35,034 nt of DNA from Bacteroidota bacterium. Lineage in GTDB: Bacteria; Bacteroidota; Bacteroidia; B-17B0; Aurantibacillaceae. A model generated the notes under the pieces. The model was not told the origin of the DNA. It saw only the letters and a list, made by a program, of their open reading frames with translations, and ran no database searches. The stretch spans positions 1 to 35,034 of the forward strand of contig JAJONO010000063.1 of the NCBI GenBank assembly GCA_021323535.1, in the 5' to 3' direction. A program made the position numbers and the translations under genes. Positions 8,188 to 16,131 of this stretch are shown here, one piece after another (position 1 is the stretch's first letter; each line of letters opens with the position of its first letter).

Positions 8188-8742
8188 TCATCGGCTAATT
8201 TTCAGGGTAAATAATTTGAGACTATAACTTTGATTTTGCCTTTCTTCTCTGGCTTTTGGAGGATTAAATTTAACTATATCCCTTTTTAAGGACATAGATA
8301 ACTCATCAACAATCATTTTTGTCTTATCGGTATTTTCCGAATAGATAATAAATAGCTTTTTAGTATGAGATTGATTCAATAAAATAATTTTCCCCGTTTG
8401 CCAGATTTCAGTACCAATGTTGGTCGGTATTCTTACCATGGAATATTCACTTTTAAGCGTTGCTGCATGAACTGAAACGTATTTAAATTCACTATAAGAA
8501 GCCCACTTGCCAAATCGAAAAAATAAAATCCTATAATATTCCCTATAAAGTTGTTTTTCTGATATAAATTCAATTCCCGTAAAACAAAAAGCAACCGAAA
8601 GCATTAATAAACCAAAAAGACCAATAATCCATTATGGGGTTATTTTTTGAGTTATGAGAGCAGCGCCAAATACACCAAGTAAAACAGAAGCTCCTCTTCC
8701 CGTTAACGTTCCGCGGGAGTATGAAATATTTTTACGTTCCAT
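8188..8742 (-). pseudogene. Membrane-anchored PH-like protein, interrupted by an in-frame stop (left copy)
   Basis: Read from the ATG at 8742, this is a 184-codon gene homologous along its length to the intact gene at 14804-15313. Shared blocks include SYSRGTLTG, GASVLLGVFG, GTEIWQTGKIILLN/GTEVWQTGKIILLN and DIVKFNPPK/EIVKFNPPK. Codon 37 (8634-8632) is TAA where the intact copy has a Leu codon, in the loop between the two N-terminal membrane helices. Everything after it stays open, and an ATG at 8604 could restart inside helix 2. The C-terminus is about 15 residues longer than the paralog. One or two base changes would repair it, so the loss is recent, or the stop is a sequence error. Function is unknown. 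Confidence 0.75.
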
Positions 8743-8753
8743 CTTTTAATGCC

Positions 8754-9194
8754 TCAATAATAAAAACTCTCCGCCACTTTACTCCATTCAATCTGCATGA
8801 TCTTGTCGCGGATCTCTACGTCGATTGGAAAGGCGTAATTTTCCTGGAACCAAACTACAGTCAGTTGAGATCCTTCGCCGTCTTCGTTTCTAACTGGTTC
8901 TAAGCTGTAAAGGTTGGTAACACAAACGGTGTCGGGTAACGACATTGGCTTACCAAAAGGATATGGATGTTCACGTTCGTAAGGAAATGGCGTTTGTTCC
9001 GGTTGAATAACGTATACTGCATCGCAAAATGGAACATGGCGTTTAGCGTCTTTTGCAATGTTCTCAAGTATTCCCTGGTTCATTTTATCTGTTGGAAGCC
9101 CTTCAAGTAATCCTGAATAAGTTTCCCACTGATAAAGTCCTTTCATATAAAGGGTTCTGTCTGTTTCAACTGTAAAGGTCCAGATGCTTTTCAT
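8754..9194 (-). CDS. Hypothetical protein (146 residues)
   Basis: I do not recognise the family. It is a soluble protein of 146 residues with no signal peptide or membrane segment. It is rich in aromatic residues and contains the segments FTVETDRTLYMKGLYQWE, VIQPEQTPFPYEREHPYPFG and LTVVWFQENYAFPIDVEI. The start is taken as the ATG at 9194 because the sequence becomes typical coding sequence there; an in-frame extension to 9215 adds an unlikely MCSRYCI lead. It lies 11 bases upstream of the interrupted PH-like gene on the same strand and is divergent from the prenyltransferase operon. It is a cytoplasmic protein of unknown role. Confidence 0.7.
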   Translation of the reverse strand: MKSIWTFTVETDRTLYMKGLYQWETYSGLLEGLPTDKMNQGILENIAKDAKRHVPFCDAVYVIQPEQTPFPYEREHPYPFGKPMSLPDTVCVTNLYSLEPVRNEDGEGSQLTVVWFQENYAFPIDVEIRDKIMQIEWSKVAESFYY

Positions 9195-9232
9195 AATGCA
9201 ATATCTAGAACACACAAGTTACATAAAACTTT

Positions 9233-10207
9233 TTGGTCCCCCGATATCTCACCCAAAGTCCTATATTTACTGGTAAGATTTTTTTAGTGTCGCTTAACAT
9301 CATATTCGCTTTCATTTTATCGATTCTTCCTTTAGGTTTTTTACCGCTGATTGGAACTTCAGTCACAAGAGCCTTGTTAGGCGATCTCCGCTTACCACGC
9401 ATTCTTCATTATTTCATCCTCTCTCTTCTTGGCTGCGTTTTATTTTTCGGAAGTTTTGAAAAGCTAAAACAAGGATTAAATATGGATCTTGCTCTGAATT
9501 TCATTCTCCTTTTTATTTGCCTTGTCTACGCCGCTGTATTTGCCATCGTCACCAACAACATCGAAGATCTTGAAGCGGATAAAATCTCAAATATTGATCG
9601 CCCGCTTGTGAAAGGAATCATTGACCGTAAAAAATATTTATGGATTGGGATAGTTTGTCAGATTGTTGCTTTTGCGATTGCCGCGTTAACAGATTTAAAT
9701 ATGCTAATTGGCATTGCGGCAATTTCACTGGGATATTTTGTTTATTCGTGTCAGCCATTTCGTTTAAAGAGAATTCCTTTTCTTTCCAAGTTTATTATTG
9801 GAATCAATTCGTTTTGTGTTGCAGTGTGTGGATTTGTCCTGGCTGGAGGAAACATGTCGGAATTTCCATTGTTATGGGCTATTTACATTCTTGTCCCACT
9901 TGCGCTTAGCGCCAATTTCATAGATCTAAAAGATGTGGAAGGCGATAGAGCCACCGGCATAAAAACTCTTCCTGTGATGTTTGGTGAAACAAAAGCCAGG
10001 CAGCTCATTGTTTTTTTTACAGTGTGTTCTTATGTTATGGCAGCAATTTTACTGAACGTTATGTGGATGTATCCTTTGGTAGCAGGCGCATGTGTGATTC
10101 ATCTCTGGTTATTATTCAGAAGACCCTATAATGAGAAACCCGTATTTTTTGCGTATCTCTTTGCAATATTTGCGCTCAATGTGTTACTTTTATTAAAGAG
10201 CACGTGA
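9233..10207 (+). CDS. UbiA-family prenyltransferase
   Basis: A polytopic membrane prenyltransferase with about eight or nine helices. Both Asp-rich motifs are intact. The first is around N109-IE-D112-LEA-D116, followed by NIDRPLVKG. The second is D231-LK-D234-VEG-D238-RATGIKTLPVMFG. The helix-loop YSCQPFRLKRIPFLSK is also typical. UbiA enzymes transfer a polyprenyl group from its diphosphate (Mg2+ held by the Asp motifs) to an acceptor in the membrane. The acceptor is unknown; menaquinone, heme O, chlorophyll/bacteriochlorophyll and DGGGP-like synthases all share these motifs. The start is uncertain: TTG at 9233 is the most upstream, and GTG at 9287 leaves a better divergent spacer. It is first of four genes coupled by 4-bp overlaps. 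Confidence 0.88.
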   Translation: MVPRYLTQSPIFTGKIFLVSLNIIFAFILSILPLGFLPLIGTSVTRALLGDLRLPRILHYFILSLLGCVLFFGSFEKLKQGLNMDLALNFILLFICLVYAAVFAIVTNNIEDLEADKISNIDRPLVKGIIDRKKYLWIGIVCQIVAFAIAALTDLNMLIGIAAISLGYFVYSCQPFRLKRIPFLSKFIIGINSFCVAVCGFVLAGGNMSEFPLLWAIYILVPLALSANFIDLKDVEGDRATGIKTLPVMFGETKARQLIVFFTVCSYVMAAILLNVMWMYPLVAGACVIHLWLLFRRPYNEKPVFFAYLFAIFALNVLLLLKST

Positions 10208-11211
10208 CCCCTTTAAAAATAATCAGAACAGTTTCCGGAAAATTATTTCTGTTAATGCTTTTTTCCTTTACAGCATTTTCACAGGATAAAATACAAATTA
10301 ATTCTTCCATTGAAAAAGGAATTTCTTTCCTGAAAAAGATCCAGTGTGCCGATGGCGCCATTTGCGATACTTCTAATTCTTTATTCGATGTTTGGGAAAC
10401 CATATCCGCCGCTGAAGCTTTGTATTCTGTGAATAAGGACACGAATGAAATCTGTTTTAAAAAGGCAATGAGTTTCCTTCGCACTAACGAAAATGAAAAA
10501 GGACTGATCTGTCACAATAAAAAATGTAAAGAAGCTTATTGTCTCGAAACAACAGCTGCTTATTTTTTACTGTTGTTACAAACCGGACAAAAAGAAAAGG
10601 TGATGAAGTGCATTCCTTTTATTCTCGATCTTCAGAAAAATACCGGTGAGTGGGAAATAGGAAATCCAGATGTGCGCGAACAAAAATCCTTCCCTTCTGT
10701 AACAGCTTTTATGGTGTGGCTCCTTAATGAAGTTAAACTTAAACCAAAGTATGAAAAAGAAGTGGTGCTGTTTGTGCGAAAGACACAAAACGATACAGGA
10801 CACTGGGGCGCAGCATGGGAATACTATAACATTCCCGCTTATGCCTTATGGCCAATGATGCATCTTAATCGTACAGAGACGAAAAAACAATTAAAGAGCA
10901 CGAACAAGTATATCAGAAAATCTCAAGAGAAAGATGGAAGCTGGGATCATCACAAAAAAGATAATCAACCATCGGCGTCACTCCAAACTGCATTGATGCT
11001 TGATGCGCTTATGACTTATTCTTCGGAGGAGAATACAAAGGCAATAGAGAAAGGTCTTTCGTTTCTTTTAAAAGAGCAGAACAGTAGCGGTAACTGGGAT
11101 GGCGGACAGTTTCCCATTGACAGTAAAAGTTATCTTAAAAAAGAATATGTGTTCGCAACAGCAAGAAGCATAATTATTCTTAACCGGTATCTTCAGATAA
11201 AACAGAAATGA
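10204..11211 (+). CDS. Exported squalene-cyclase-like QW-repeat protein
   Basis: 335 residues starting at a GTG that overlaps the UbiA stop (GTGA). A signal peptide ends near TAFS-Q27. The mature protein has an alpha/alpha-toroid repeat pattern with four clear QW motifs about 46-51 residues apart: QKNTGEW (144), QNDTGHW (195), QEKDGSW (241) and QNSSGNW (292). A degenerate unit near QCADGAI (47) is also visible. This is the prenyltransferase/squalene oxidase repeat of terpene cyclases. The length is about half that of squalene-hopene cyclase, and no class II DxDD catalytic motif is present anywhere. Seven Cys residues lie in the first 136 residues. It could be a periplasmic binding or modified catalytic protein for an isoprenoid, or a distant relative with another ligand. 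Function is inferred from fold and operon only. Confidence 0.7.
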   Translation: MTPLKIIRTVSGKLFLLMLFSFTAFSQDKIQINSSIEKGISFLKKIQCADGAICDTSNSLFDVWETISAAEALYSVNKDTNEICFKKAMSFLRTNENEKGLICHNKKCKEAYCLETTAAYFLLLLQTGQKEKVMKCIPFILDLQKNTGEWEIGNPDVREQKSFPSVTAFMVWLLNEVKLKPKYEKEVVLFVRKTQNDTGHWGAAWEYYNIPAYALWPMMHLNRTETKKQLKSTNKYIRKSQEKDGSWDHHKKDNQPSASLQTALMLDALMTYSSEENTKAIEKGLSFLLKEQNSSGNWDGGQFPIDSKSYLKKEYVFATARSIIILNRYLQIKQK

Positions 11212-12191
11212 AGTACCTTGTTTTTATATTAATCATTGCTCTTTGTTCGTGTAAAGGAAAAAAAGTACTGGAGAAAGAACTGTCACTTTTTCCTGTAAAA
11301 GGAGAAAACAGGATTTATCTCGTGAATAGTATTGCCATAAAGAAAAATGGCGGCCAGGTTCATTTATGCACATTACTACAATTAGAAAGAAAAGGTGATA
11401 AGAACACCGTGAATATATATTCTTCATTTTATGATACAAGAGATACCGCTTTCGCTTTTGGAACGGCTTATTCAGAAGATGTTTTTATAAATGATAAACA
11501 AAACTTCCCGCTTAATTTTATTCTTCATCCGGGAGATTCTGTCAATTATGAGAAAAGTCTGAGTATCGATCGGAAAAGAATAAAGTTAGCCTGTAATATG
11601 ACCGATGATCCTGTAAGAAAAGGTGAAGCGATAAAATTCAGAATGAATCATAAGGGACGACAGCAATATCATTTTCTTCCTATGGATGTGAAATACGGGA
11701 TCAAAAATCTGCATGAAGTTATTTCATCGCGACTTAAAATGACTGGTGGAATTGAGAAAAACAATAACAGTATTTTTATTGGATTTATCCCACAACCTGA
11801 AAAACTGACGAATCTCAAACCCGGCCATTCTCTTGTCTGGCTTGATCTTTTACTGGAAAACAAATATCCTTTCAGCGTACTTTTTGAAATAAGTGAAAAC
11901 AAAACAGAAATCATTGCCTTTAGAGTAACACACCGAAATTGTTACTCAATTGAAATGCCAGAATCTTCTGTGGAAAGCGACTACTCCGGTAAAGCTTATG
12001 ATCTTTCATTTCTTCTTAAAGTTGGTGGCATAGGAGAAGAATGGCTCGTTCAACCAAAAGATTACAGCCAGGAACTTCCCCTAAAGAAAAGCTCTTTCTG
12101 GATGGGCGCGGTTGAAGTGCGCGACAACAAAACAAAAGCTGTTATTGGCACAGGAAATATGTATAACTTCAGCAACAAAACCAGCGATTGA
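11208..12191 (+). CDS. Lipoprotein, possibly CrtC/AttH-like
   Basis: A 327-residue lipoprotein with lipobox LCSC (lipid Cys15). It begins with an ATG overlapping the stop of the QW-repeat gene (ATGA). The body is mostly beta-strand. The C-terminal segment SSFWMGAVEVRDNKTKAVIG, then TGNMYNF, resembles the closing strand of CrtC/AttH lipocalin-like domains (carotenoid 1,2-hydratase group), which typically end with a W-x-GAV, short loop, GxG pattern. The resemblance is by eye and weak, and the rest is not recognised. If correct, it would bind or hydrate a long hydrophobic isoprenoid at the membrane. Location: periplasmic face of the inner membrane or the outer membrane. Its place between two UbiA-related genes supports an isoprenoid link. 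Confidence 0.55.
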   Translation: MKYLVFILIIALCSCKGKKVLEKELSLFPVKGENRIYLVNSIAIKKNGGQVHLCTLLQLERKGDKNTVNIYSSFYDTRDTAFAFGTAYSEDVFINDKQNFPLNFILHPGDSVNYEKSLSIDRKRIKLACNMTDDPVRKGEAIKFRMNHKGRQQYHFLPMDVKYGIKNLHEVISSRLKMTGGIEKNNNSIFIGFIPQPEKLTNLKPGHSLVWLDLLLENKYPFSVLFEISENKTEIIAFRVTHRNCYSIEMPESSVESDYSGKAYDLSFLLKVGGIGEEWLVQPKDYSQELPLKKSSFWMGAVEVRDNKTKAVIGTGNMYNFSNKTSD

Positions 12192-13390
12192 ACAGGTTTC
12201 AGCAAATATTCATCAACATCGTCAACAGGATTGAGAGCAACGATGCGCCTGTAAAACGATATATTTTTCTGTTCTTCGCCATTCTTGTGTTGCGCCTCAC
12301 GCTTGAGTTTTTTTCCAGTCACCGCCTCTTTACTTTTTTTGATGTGATGCATATTGGCCTGTGGTTCATTTTTATTGTGAGTGCGTTCCTTCTCCAGTTG
12401 TATTATTTTTCAGGAGAAGATATTCATAAAGTGATCAAACTCGTCATTACCTGTTTCACGATTGCTTTAACAGCGCCTATCATAGATATTATTGTTTCGT
12501 GGGGACAAGGCGCTAAAATGAATTATCTTTCTGTGAATTCATGGAAGGATGTTGTGTTTGCCTATTTTACAATCGGGGGCTCAAGCCTTACCCGTGGCGC
12601 TACGCTTGGTATCCGTATTGAGATAGTTCTTCTTGTGATAGCCTGCTTCAATTATGTTTACACCAAACGTGGAAGTATTATAAAGGCATTGGTTGCGTCA
12701 CTGATCATTTACACGGTTTTGTTTTTATCTGGAACCATTCCTTTTTTGCTTGGGATTATTGTAAATACGTTTCAATTGCAATATCAGCACGACGATAAAT
12801 CCACTTTACTTTTACTGCTCACGCTCGACCTTATTCTTTTATTCTTTATTATTTCTGCAAGATCAGGCACAAAACTTAAAGAGGCTGCAGCGAATGCTCC
12901 CTGGCTGTTTTCAATATTACCAGTGGCTTTATTTGTTGGCGGGACCCTGCTTGCCAAACAAAATTACCCCGATAACTGGTCGGTTAATCCAACTACTATT
13001 TTCTGGTTTCCTTTGCTAACTGCAATTTATTTTTGCTTCACGTTTTATGTTGGCATCATCAGATCAAAAAATAATTCGGGATTCTCTTCGCAAAACGCGC
13101 TTCTGTTTTTTTTGTTGCTCATCAGCGCCTTGATCTCCACTAACACTTTTTTTTCGGTGAGTTTGTTGTGGGGACTTCTTTTTCTTTTATTTGAAGCCCC
13201 TCTTAAGCTGAACAAAGTTCCTGTACTCAACAGCCTGTTAAAGTCTATGGCATTGCTGGTTTGTGCTTTGATGGGATTTATGACATTTGGCGCCCCTATG
13301 ATAGGTTTTCCGGTTTGGTGCATTCTTGGAATCCTGATGAGCTCTTTTGTCGTATATGAAGGTTTACGATTAATAATCAAAAGAAATTGA
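12188..13390 (+). CDS. Polytopic membrane protein with UbiA-like C-terminal half
   Basis: 400 residues with about ten hydrophobic segments. The start is a TTG overlapping the lipoprotein stop (TTGA). The N-terminal half (1-190) has a membrane domain I do not recognise, with a conspicuous loop GGSSLTRGATLGIRIE. The C-terminal half resembles UbiA: FLLFEAPLKLNKVPVLNSLL then GFMTFG lines up with the YSCQPFRLKRIPFLSKFI then GFVLAGG segment of the first operon gene. The Asp-rich motifs that bind prenyl diphosphate are not evident, so it may be a non-catalytic partner, a transporter-like derivative, or a diverged enzyme. It ends the operon; the next gene has its own promoter. Confidence 0.6.
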   Translation: MNRFQQIFINIVNRIESNDAPVKRYIFLFFAILVLRLTLEFFSSHRLFTFFDVMHIGLWFIFIVSAFLLQLYYFSGEDIHKVIKLVITCFTIALTAPIIDIIVSWGQGAKMNYLSVNSWKDVVFAYFTIGGSSLTRGATLGIRIEIVLLVIACFNYVYTKRGSIIKALVASLIIYTVLFLSGTIPFLLGIIVNTFQLQYQHDDKSTLLLLLTLDLILLFFIISARSGTKLKEAAANAPWLFSILPVALFVGGTLLAKQNYPDNWSVNPTTIFWFPLLTAIYFCFTFYVGIIRSKNNSGFSSQNALLFFLLLISALISTNTFFSVSLLWGLLFLLFEAPLKLNKVPVLNSLLKSMALLVCALMGFMTFGAPMIGFPVWCILGILMSSFVVYEGLRLIIKRN

Positions 13391-13430
13391 GTATACCGTG
13401 GGATCTATCCAGTAAATGGCAATGAATGTT

Positions 13431-13460
13431 TTTGACATTCTGATGAAAATGGTATAATTT
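13431..13460 (+). promoter_or_regulatory. Promoter of the T9SS cargo gene
   Basis: TTTG (13431-13434), an 18-base spacer and TATAATTT (13453-13460) lie 18 bases before the ATG at 13479. The match to TTTG / TAnnTTTG is good except for the last base. Confidence 0.5.
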
Positions 13461-13478
13461 AGTTTCCTTATTCTCTTT

Positions 13479-14762
13479 ATGAAGAAAAATAGAAATACCA
13501 GATTGTTTTTTTTGTTTTTATCATGGGTATTTTGTTTTTCTATAAAAGCACAAACTACTGTTTACAGCGAAACATTCAATAATGGATGCGCTTCTAACTG
13601 TCTGTTGACAGCCTATGGTGGCGGATGGACGGTTGTTGACAATGTTGGAGGAACAACAGGTGGCGCACCAAATAACTGGTTTGTAAGTTGTGCCGAAGAA
13701 GGTATAACACCTCCGGGTTGTGGAAGTTCGTGTGTTGGCGATGCTTGTATGCACATAGGGGCCAATGCCGGTGCTGGGGGTGACATGGGAGCTTCTTTTA
13801 ATGAAACCGGCGCAAACAATGCCACTTACAGGCTTGCACAAACACCATTGATTAATACGACCGGATATTCGGGACTTACATTGCTTTTTGATTTTATTGC
13901 TTATGGAAGTTCTGCCTGTTCTGATGACAGGGCTCAATTGAGATTAAGTACAGACGGTGGCGCCACATGGCCCGCTGGGTATCAGTATTGTCTCACCAGC
14001 GTTTGTTGTGGGGCCTGTAACGGCTACAGCCAGGGGCAATGGACCTTATATACTCTGGCACTGCCGGCAGCTTTTGATAACAATCCAAACGTAAGAGTAG
14101 GTTTTCATTGGAGAAATAATGGAAACGGTTCGGGAACCGATCCTTCTGCTGCAATTGATGATATTCGAATTACATCAACCATTTCGTTACCATTAACACT
14201 CCTTGAATTTACCTGCGCGAAACAAAATAAAGGTGTTAAGCTGAAATGGACAACAGCTTCTGAAATCAACTTTAGCAGATTTGATGTGGAAAGATCAACA
14301 GACGGACTTTCGTTTAAAGCAATTTCTTCGGTACCCGGAAAGGGTTTGGGTGAAGGAAAGAATACTTATAATTCCGACGACAATTCAATGCTGCAGGATG
14401 TTTGTTATTACCGCCTTAAGATGATAGACAGGAATGGCTCATATACTTACTCAAAAATTATTTCGGCAAATGGTGATGTTTTTGGAGGAAACGGAATAAG
14501 CCTTATTTCAAACTCTATCAATAATGATGTGATGAAAGTGATTTTGAATTCATCACATGACGGCGCAGTAACTCTGAATATTTTTGACACGCATGGAAAA
14601 CTTCTGGTTAATCTTAAAGATCAGAAAGTGAAACGGGGAAATAATATTCTGAATGTGGATGTGAACTCCCTTCAGGGTTCGATGTACATCCTCAAGATCA
14701 CTAACGGAAAAGACAATACTTCTTCCAGCGCCATTACAGAGAAATTTGTTAGGACGAAATAA
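13479..14762 (+). CDS. Secreted protein with T9SS type A sorting domain
   Basis: 427 residues. A signal peptide (about 1-25, ending FSIKAQ) is followed by a Cys- and Gly-rich beta domain (about 28-235). Its Cys pairs (NGCASNC, PPGCGSSC, CLTSVCCGAC) and ending DIRITS are typical of a jelly-roll/MAM-like adhesive domain seen in Bacteroidota surface proteins. A middle domain (about 240-330) begins LLEFTCAKQNKGVKLKWTTASE, with FDVERSTDGLSF and YYRLKMIDRNGSYTYS. The C-terminal about 80 residues form the sorting beta-sandwich (NIFDTHGKLL, GSMYILKITNGK, EKFVRTK), recognised and removed by T9SS with attachment to the cell surface. It has its own promoter and is probably an adhesin or surface structural protein. 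Confidence 0.82.
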   Translation: MKKNRNTRLFFLFLSWVFCFSIKAQTTVYSETFNNGCASNCLLTAYGGGWTVVDNVGGTTGGAPNNWFVSCAEEGITPPGCGSSCVGDACMHIGANAGAGGDMGASFNETGANNATYRLAQTPLINTTGYSGLTLLFDFIAYGSSACSDDRAQLRLSTDGGATWPAGYQYCLTSVCCGACNGYSQGQWTLYTLALPAAFDNNPNVRVGFHWRNNGNGSGTDPSAAIDDIRITSTISLPLTLLEFTCAKQNKGVKLKWTTASEINFSRFDVERSTDGLSFKAISSVPGKGLGEGKNTYNSDDNSMLQDVCYYRLKMIDRNGSYTYSKIISANGDVFGGNGISLISNSINNDVMKVILNSSHDGAVTLNIFDTHGKLLVNLKDQKVKRGNNILNVDVNSLQGSMYILKITNGKDNTSSSAITEKFVRTK

Positions 14763-14803
14763 ATTCTATTTACTACCCATTTATCAATTCAACGATCGTT
14801 ATT

Positions 14804-15313
14804 TTATTTTTTTCTTCTTTGGCTCTTAGGAGGGTTAAACTTAACAATTTCCATTTCCAGGGAATCAGATAATTCATCGATGATCCTTTTTGTTTTGGTA
14901 GCATCTTCTGAATATACAATGAATAATTTTTTAGTATGGGTCTTATTCAATAAAATGATCTTACCGGTTTGCCAGACTTCTGTTCCAATGTCTGTTGGAA
15001 TTCTTACCATTGAGTATGTACTTTTCAAAGTAATTCCGTGAACAGAAACAAATTTAAAATCATCATAAGAAAGCCACTTACCAAATCTTAAAAATATAAT
15101 CTGGTAATATTCCCTGTAAACTTTTTCTGTGGGATTAAATTCAATTCCTGTTATACAGAAGGCTACTGTTAACATCAGTATTCCAAAGAGGCCAATTATC
15201 CACAATGGTGTTATTATTTGAGTGATTAACGCAATACCAAATACTCCCAATAAAACAGAAGCTCCTGTGCCGGTTAAAGTTCCTCGTGAATATGAAAGTG
15301 AAGTATTTTTCAA
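14804..15313 (-). CDS. Membrane-anchored PH-like protein (intact right copy)
   Basis: 169 residues from a TTG (15313) that lies two bases after the stop of the upstream gene, so translation is likely coupled. Two N-terminal membrane helices (about 17-33 and 38-56) are followed by a compact beta-rich domain (YREYYQIIFLRFGKWLSYDD, FVSVHGITLK, TGKIILLN, KKLFIVYSE) and a terminal helix (TKRIIDELSDSLEMEIVKFN). This order resembles small bacterial membrane proteins with a PH-like domain. It is the intact paralog of the interrupted gene at 8188-8742, and the two share the same N-terminal SYSRGTLTG block. The exact role is unknown. The basic tail SQRRKK is cytoplasmic by the positive-inside rule. Confidence 0.72.
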   Translation of the reverse strand: MKNTSLSYSRGTLTGTGASVLLGVFGIALITQIITPLWIIGLFGILMLTVAFCITGIEFNPTEKVYREYYQIIFLRFGKWLSYDDFKFVSVHGITLKSTYSMVRIPTDIGTEVWQTGKIILLNKTHTKKLFIVYSEDATKTKRIIDELSDSLEMEIVKFNPPKSQRRKK

Positions 15314-15315
15314 AA

Positions 15316-16131
15316 TTATTTACTCATTATTTTTCCGTAGAGTTCCTGGCCTTTATTTACACAGATGATATTTTTTGTGTCGATGATCCTAAACTGGAAT
15401 TTTTCTGCAGGTGGACCAAGATATTGTGTAGTGATATTAATTGATCCGTTCTCGATTTTTCCGGAGATGATCTTGTAATCGCTCCATGATCGCATCATTC
15501 CGCTGTAACGCGAATAGGTGCCGGTAATTTTATTGTTCTGAATATTTATTTTCAGCGAAAACCTGTAAGGCACCATGTCATGGGCAATACCTGTGTTTCG
15601 TGAATCCATCCAGTATTCATGCCAGAATTCATACTTACCATCAGGCAGTGTTTTAACCGGACTATTCTTTATCGCTGCTACTTCGCTTACTACATCTGTT
15701 TCTTTGGTGATTTTCCATTGTCCGTTTATAAGATTAAAATTTAAAAGGGCCGTCACCGTTTTGGTTCCTTTATCCATATAAATTTTATCGAACTCTGCTA
15801 TCAGAATATTTTCAGAACCTTCAGGAAAATAAACGCTCATGTGTTTTAGTTCCTGCTTATAACCGGGATTCGCTTTTAACCATTTTTCCTTGGATGAGAT
15901 GCAATCGGCGGACGAAATGCTTTTACCGTAATAATCTACTTTGGAGGTATAAAGATCCAATAATTTTGAAGTTTGATTTGTATTGATGGCGCTGTTCCAT
16001 TTTGTAACCAGTTCCTTTATTTTATCCATGTGCCTGAATATGTTCACAGAGTCTGAGGATTGGGCGTTGTAGCACACAACCAAAATTGTAAGGAAGATAC
16101 TATTTAAAACTCTGTTAGAAATGATCATCAT
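15316..16131 (-). CDS. Exported NTF2-like protein of unknown role
   Basis: 271 residues with a signal peptide (two adjacent ATG codons, hydrophobic core SIFLTILVVC, end near YNAQS). Residues 30-145 read as an NTF2/SnoaL-like domain: an N-terminal helix (IKELVTKWNSAINTNQTSKLLDLY), YYGKSISSADC, a long strand pattern (TVTALLNFNLINGQWKITKE). Residues 155-271 form a second beta-rich domain with paired strands (YRFSLKINIQNNKITGTYSR and KIENGSINITTQYL), lipocalin-like in spacing. No catalytic residues can be named. It is co-transcribed with the PH-like gene two bases downstream of its stop. Predicted periplasmic or surface protein. Confidence 0.68.
   Translation of the reverse strand: MMIISNRVLNSIFLTILVVCYNAQSSDSVNIFRHMDKIKELVTKWNSAINTNQTSKLLDLYTSKVDYYGKSISSADCISSKEKWLKANPGYKQELKHMSVYFPEGSENILIAEFDKIYMDKGTKTVTALLNFNLINGQWKITKETDVVSEVAAIKNSPVKTLPDGKYEFWHEYWMDSRNTGIAHDMVPYRFSLKINIQNNKITGTYSRYSGMMRSWSDYKIISGKIENGSINITTQYLGPPAEKFQFRIIDTKNIICVNKGQELYGKIMSK

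Noticed and set aside
8188-8604. Separate 138-residue gene starting inside the second helix
   Set aside because: Alignment with the intact paralog shows the same frame continuing upstream to an ATG at 8742, broken only by one stop codon; an interrupted gene explains it better.
8632-8634. Programmed stop readthrough or recoding
   Set aside because: No hairpin or slippery sequence is visible near it, and a point mutation is simpler.
9233-10207. The prenyltransferase as MqnP/MenA of menaquinone synthesis
   Set aside because: The Asp motifs fit any UbiA enzyme; its operon partners are not menaquinone genes and the mqnE/ubiX group is 7 kb away on the other strand. It cannot be excluded.
14792-14801. 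AACGATCGTT palindrome between convergent genes as a terminator
   Set aside because: Perfect but without a loop and too short to be a stable hairpin; no adequate T-run placement for the plus-strand gene.
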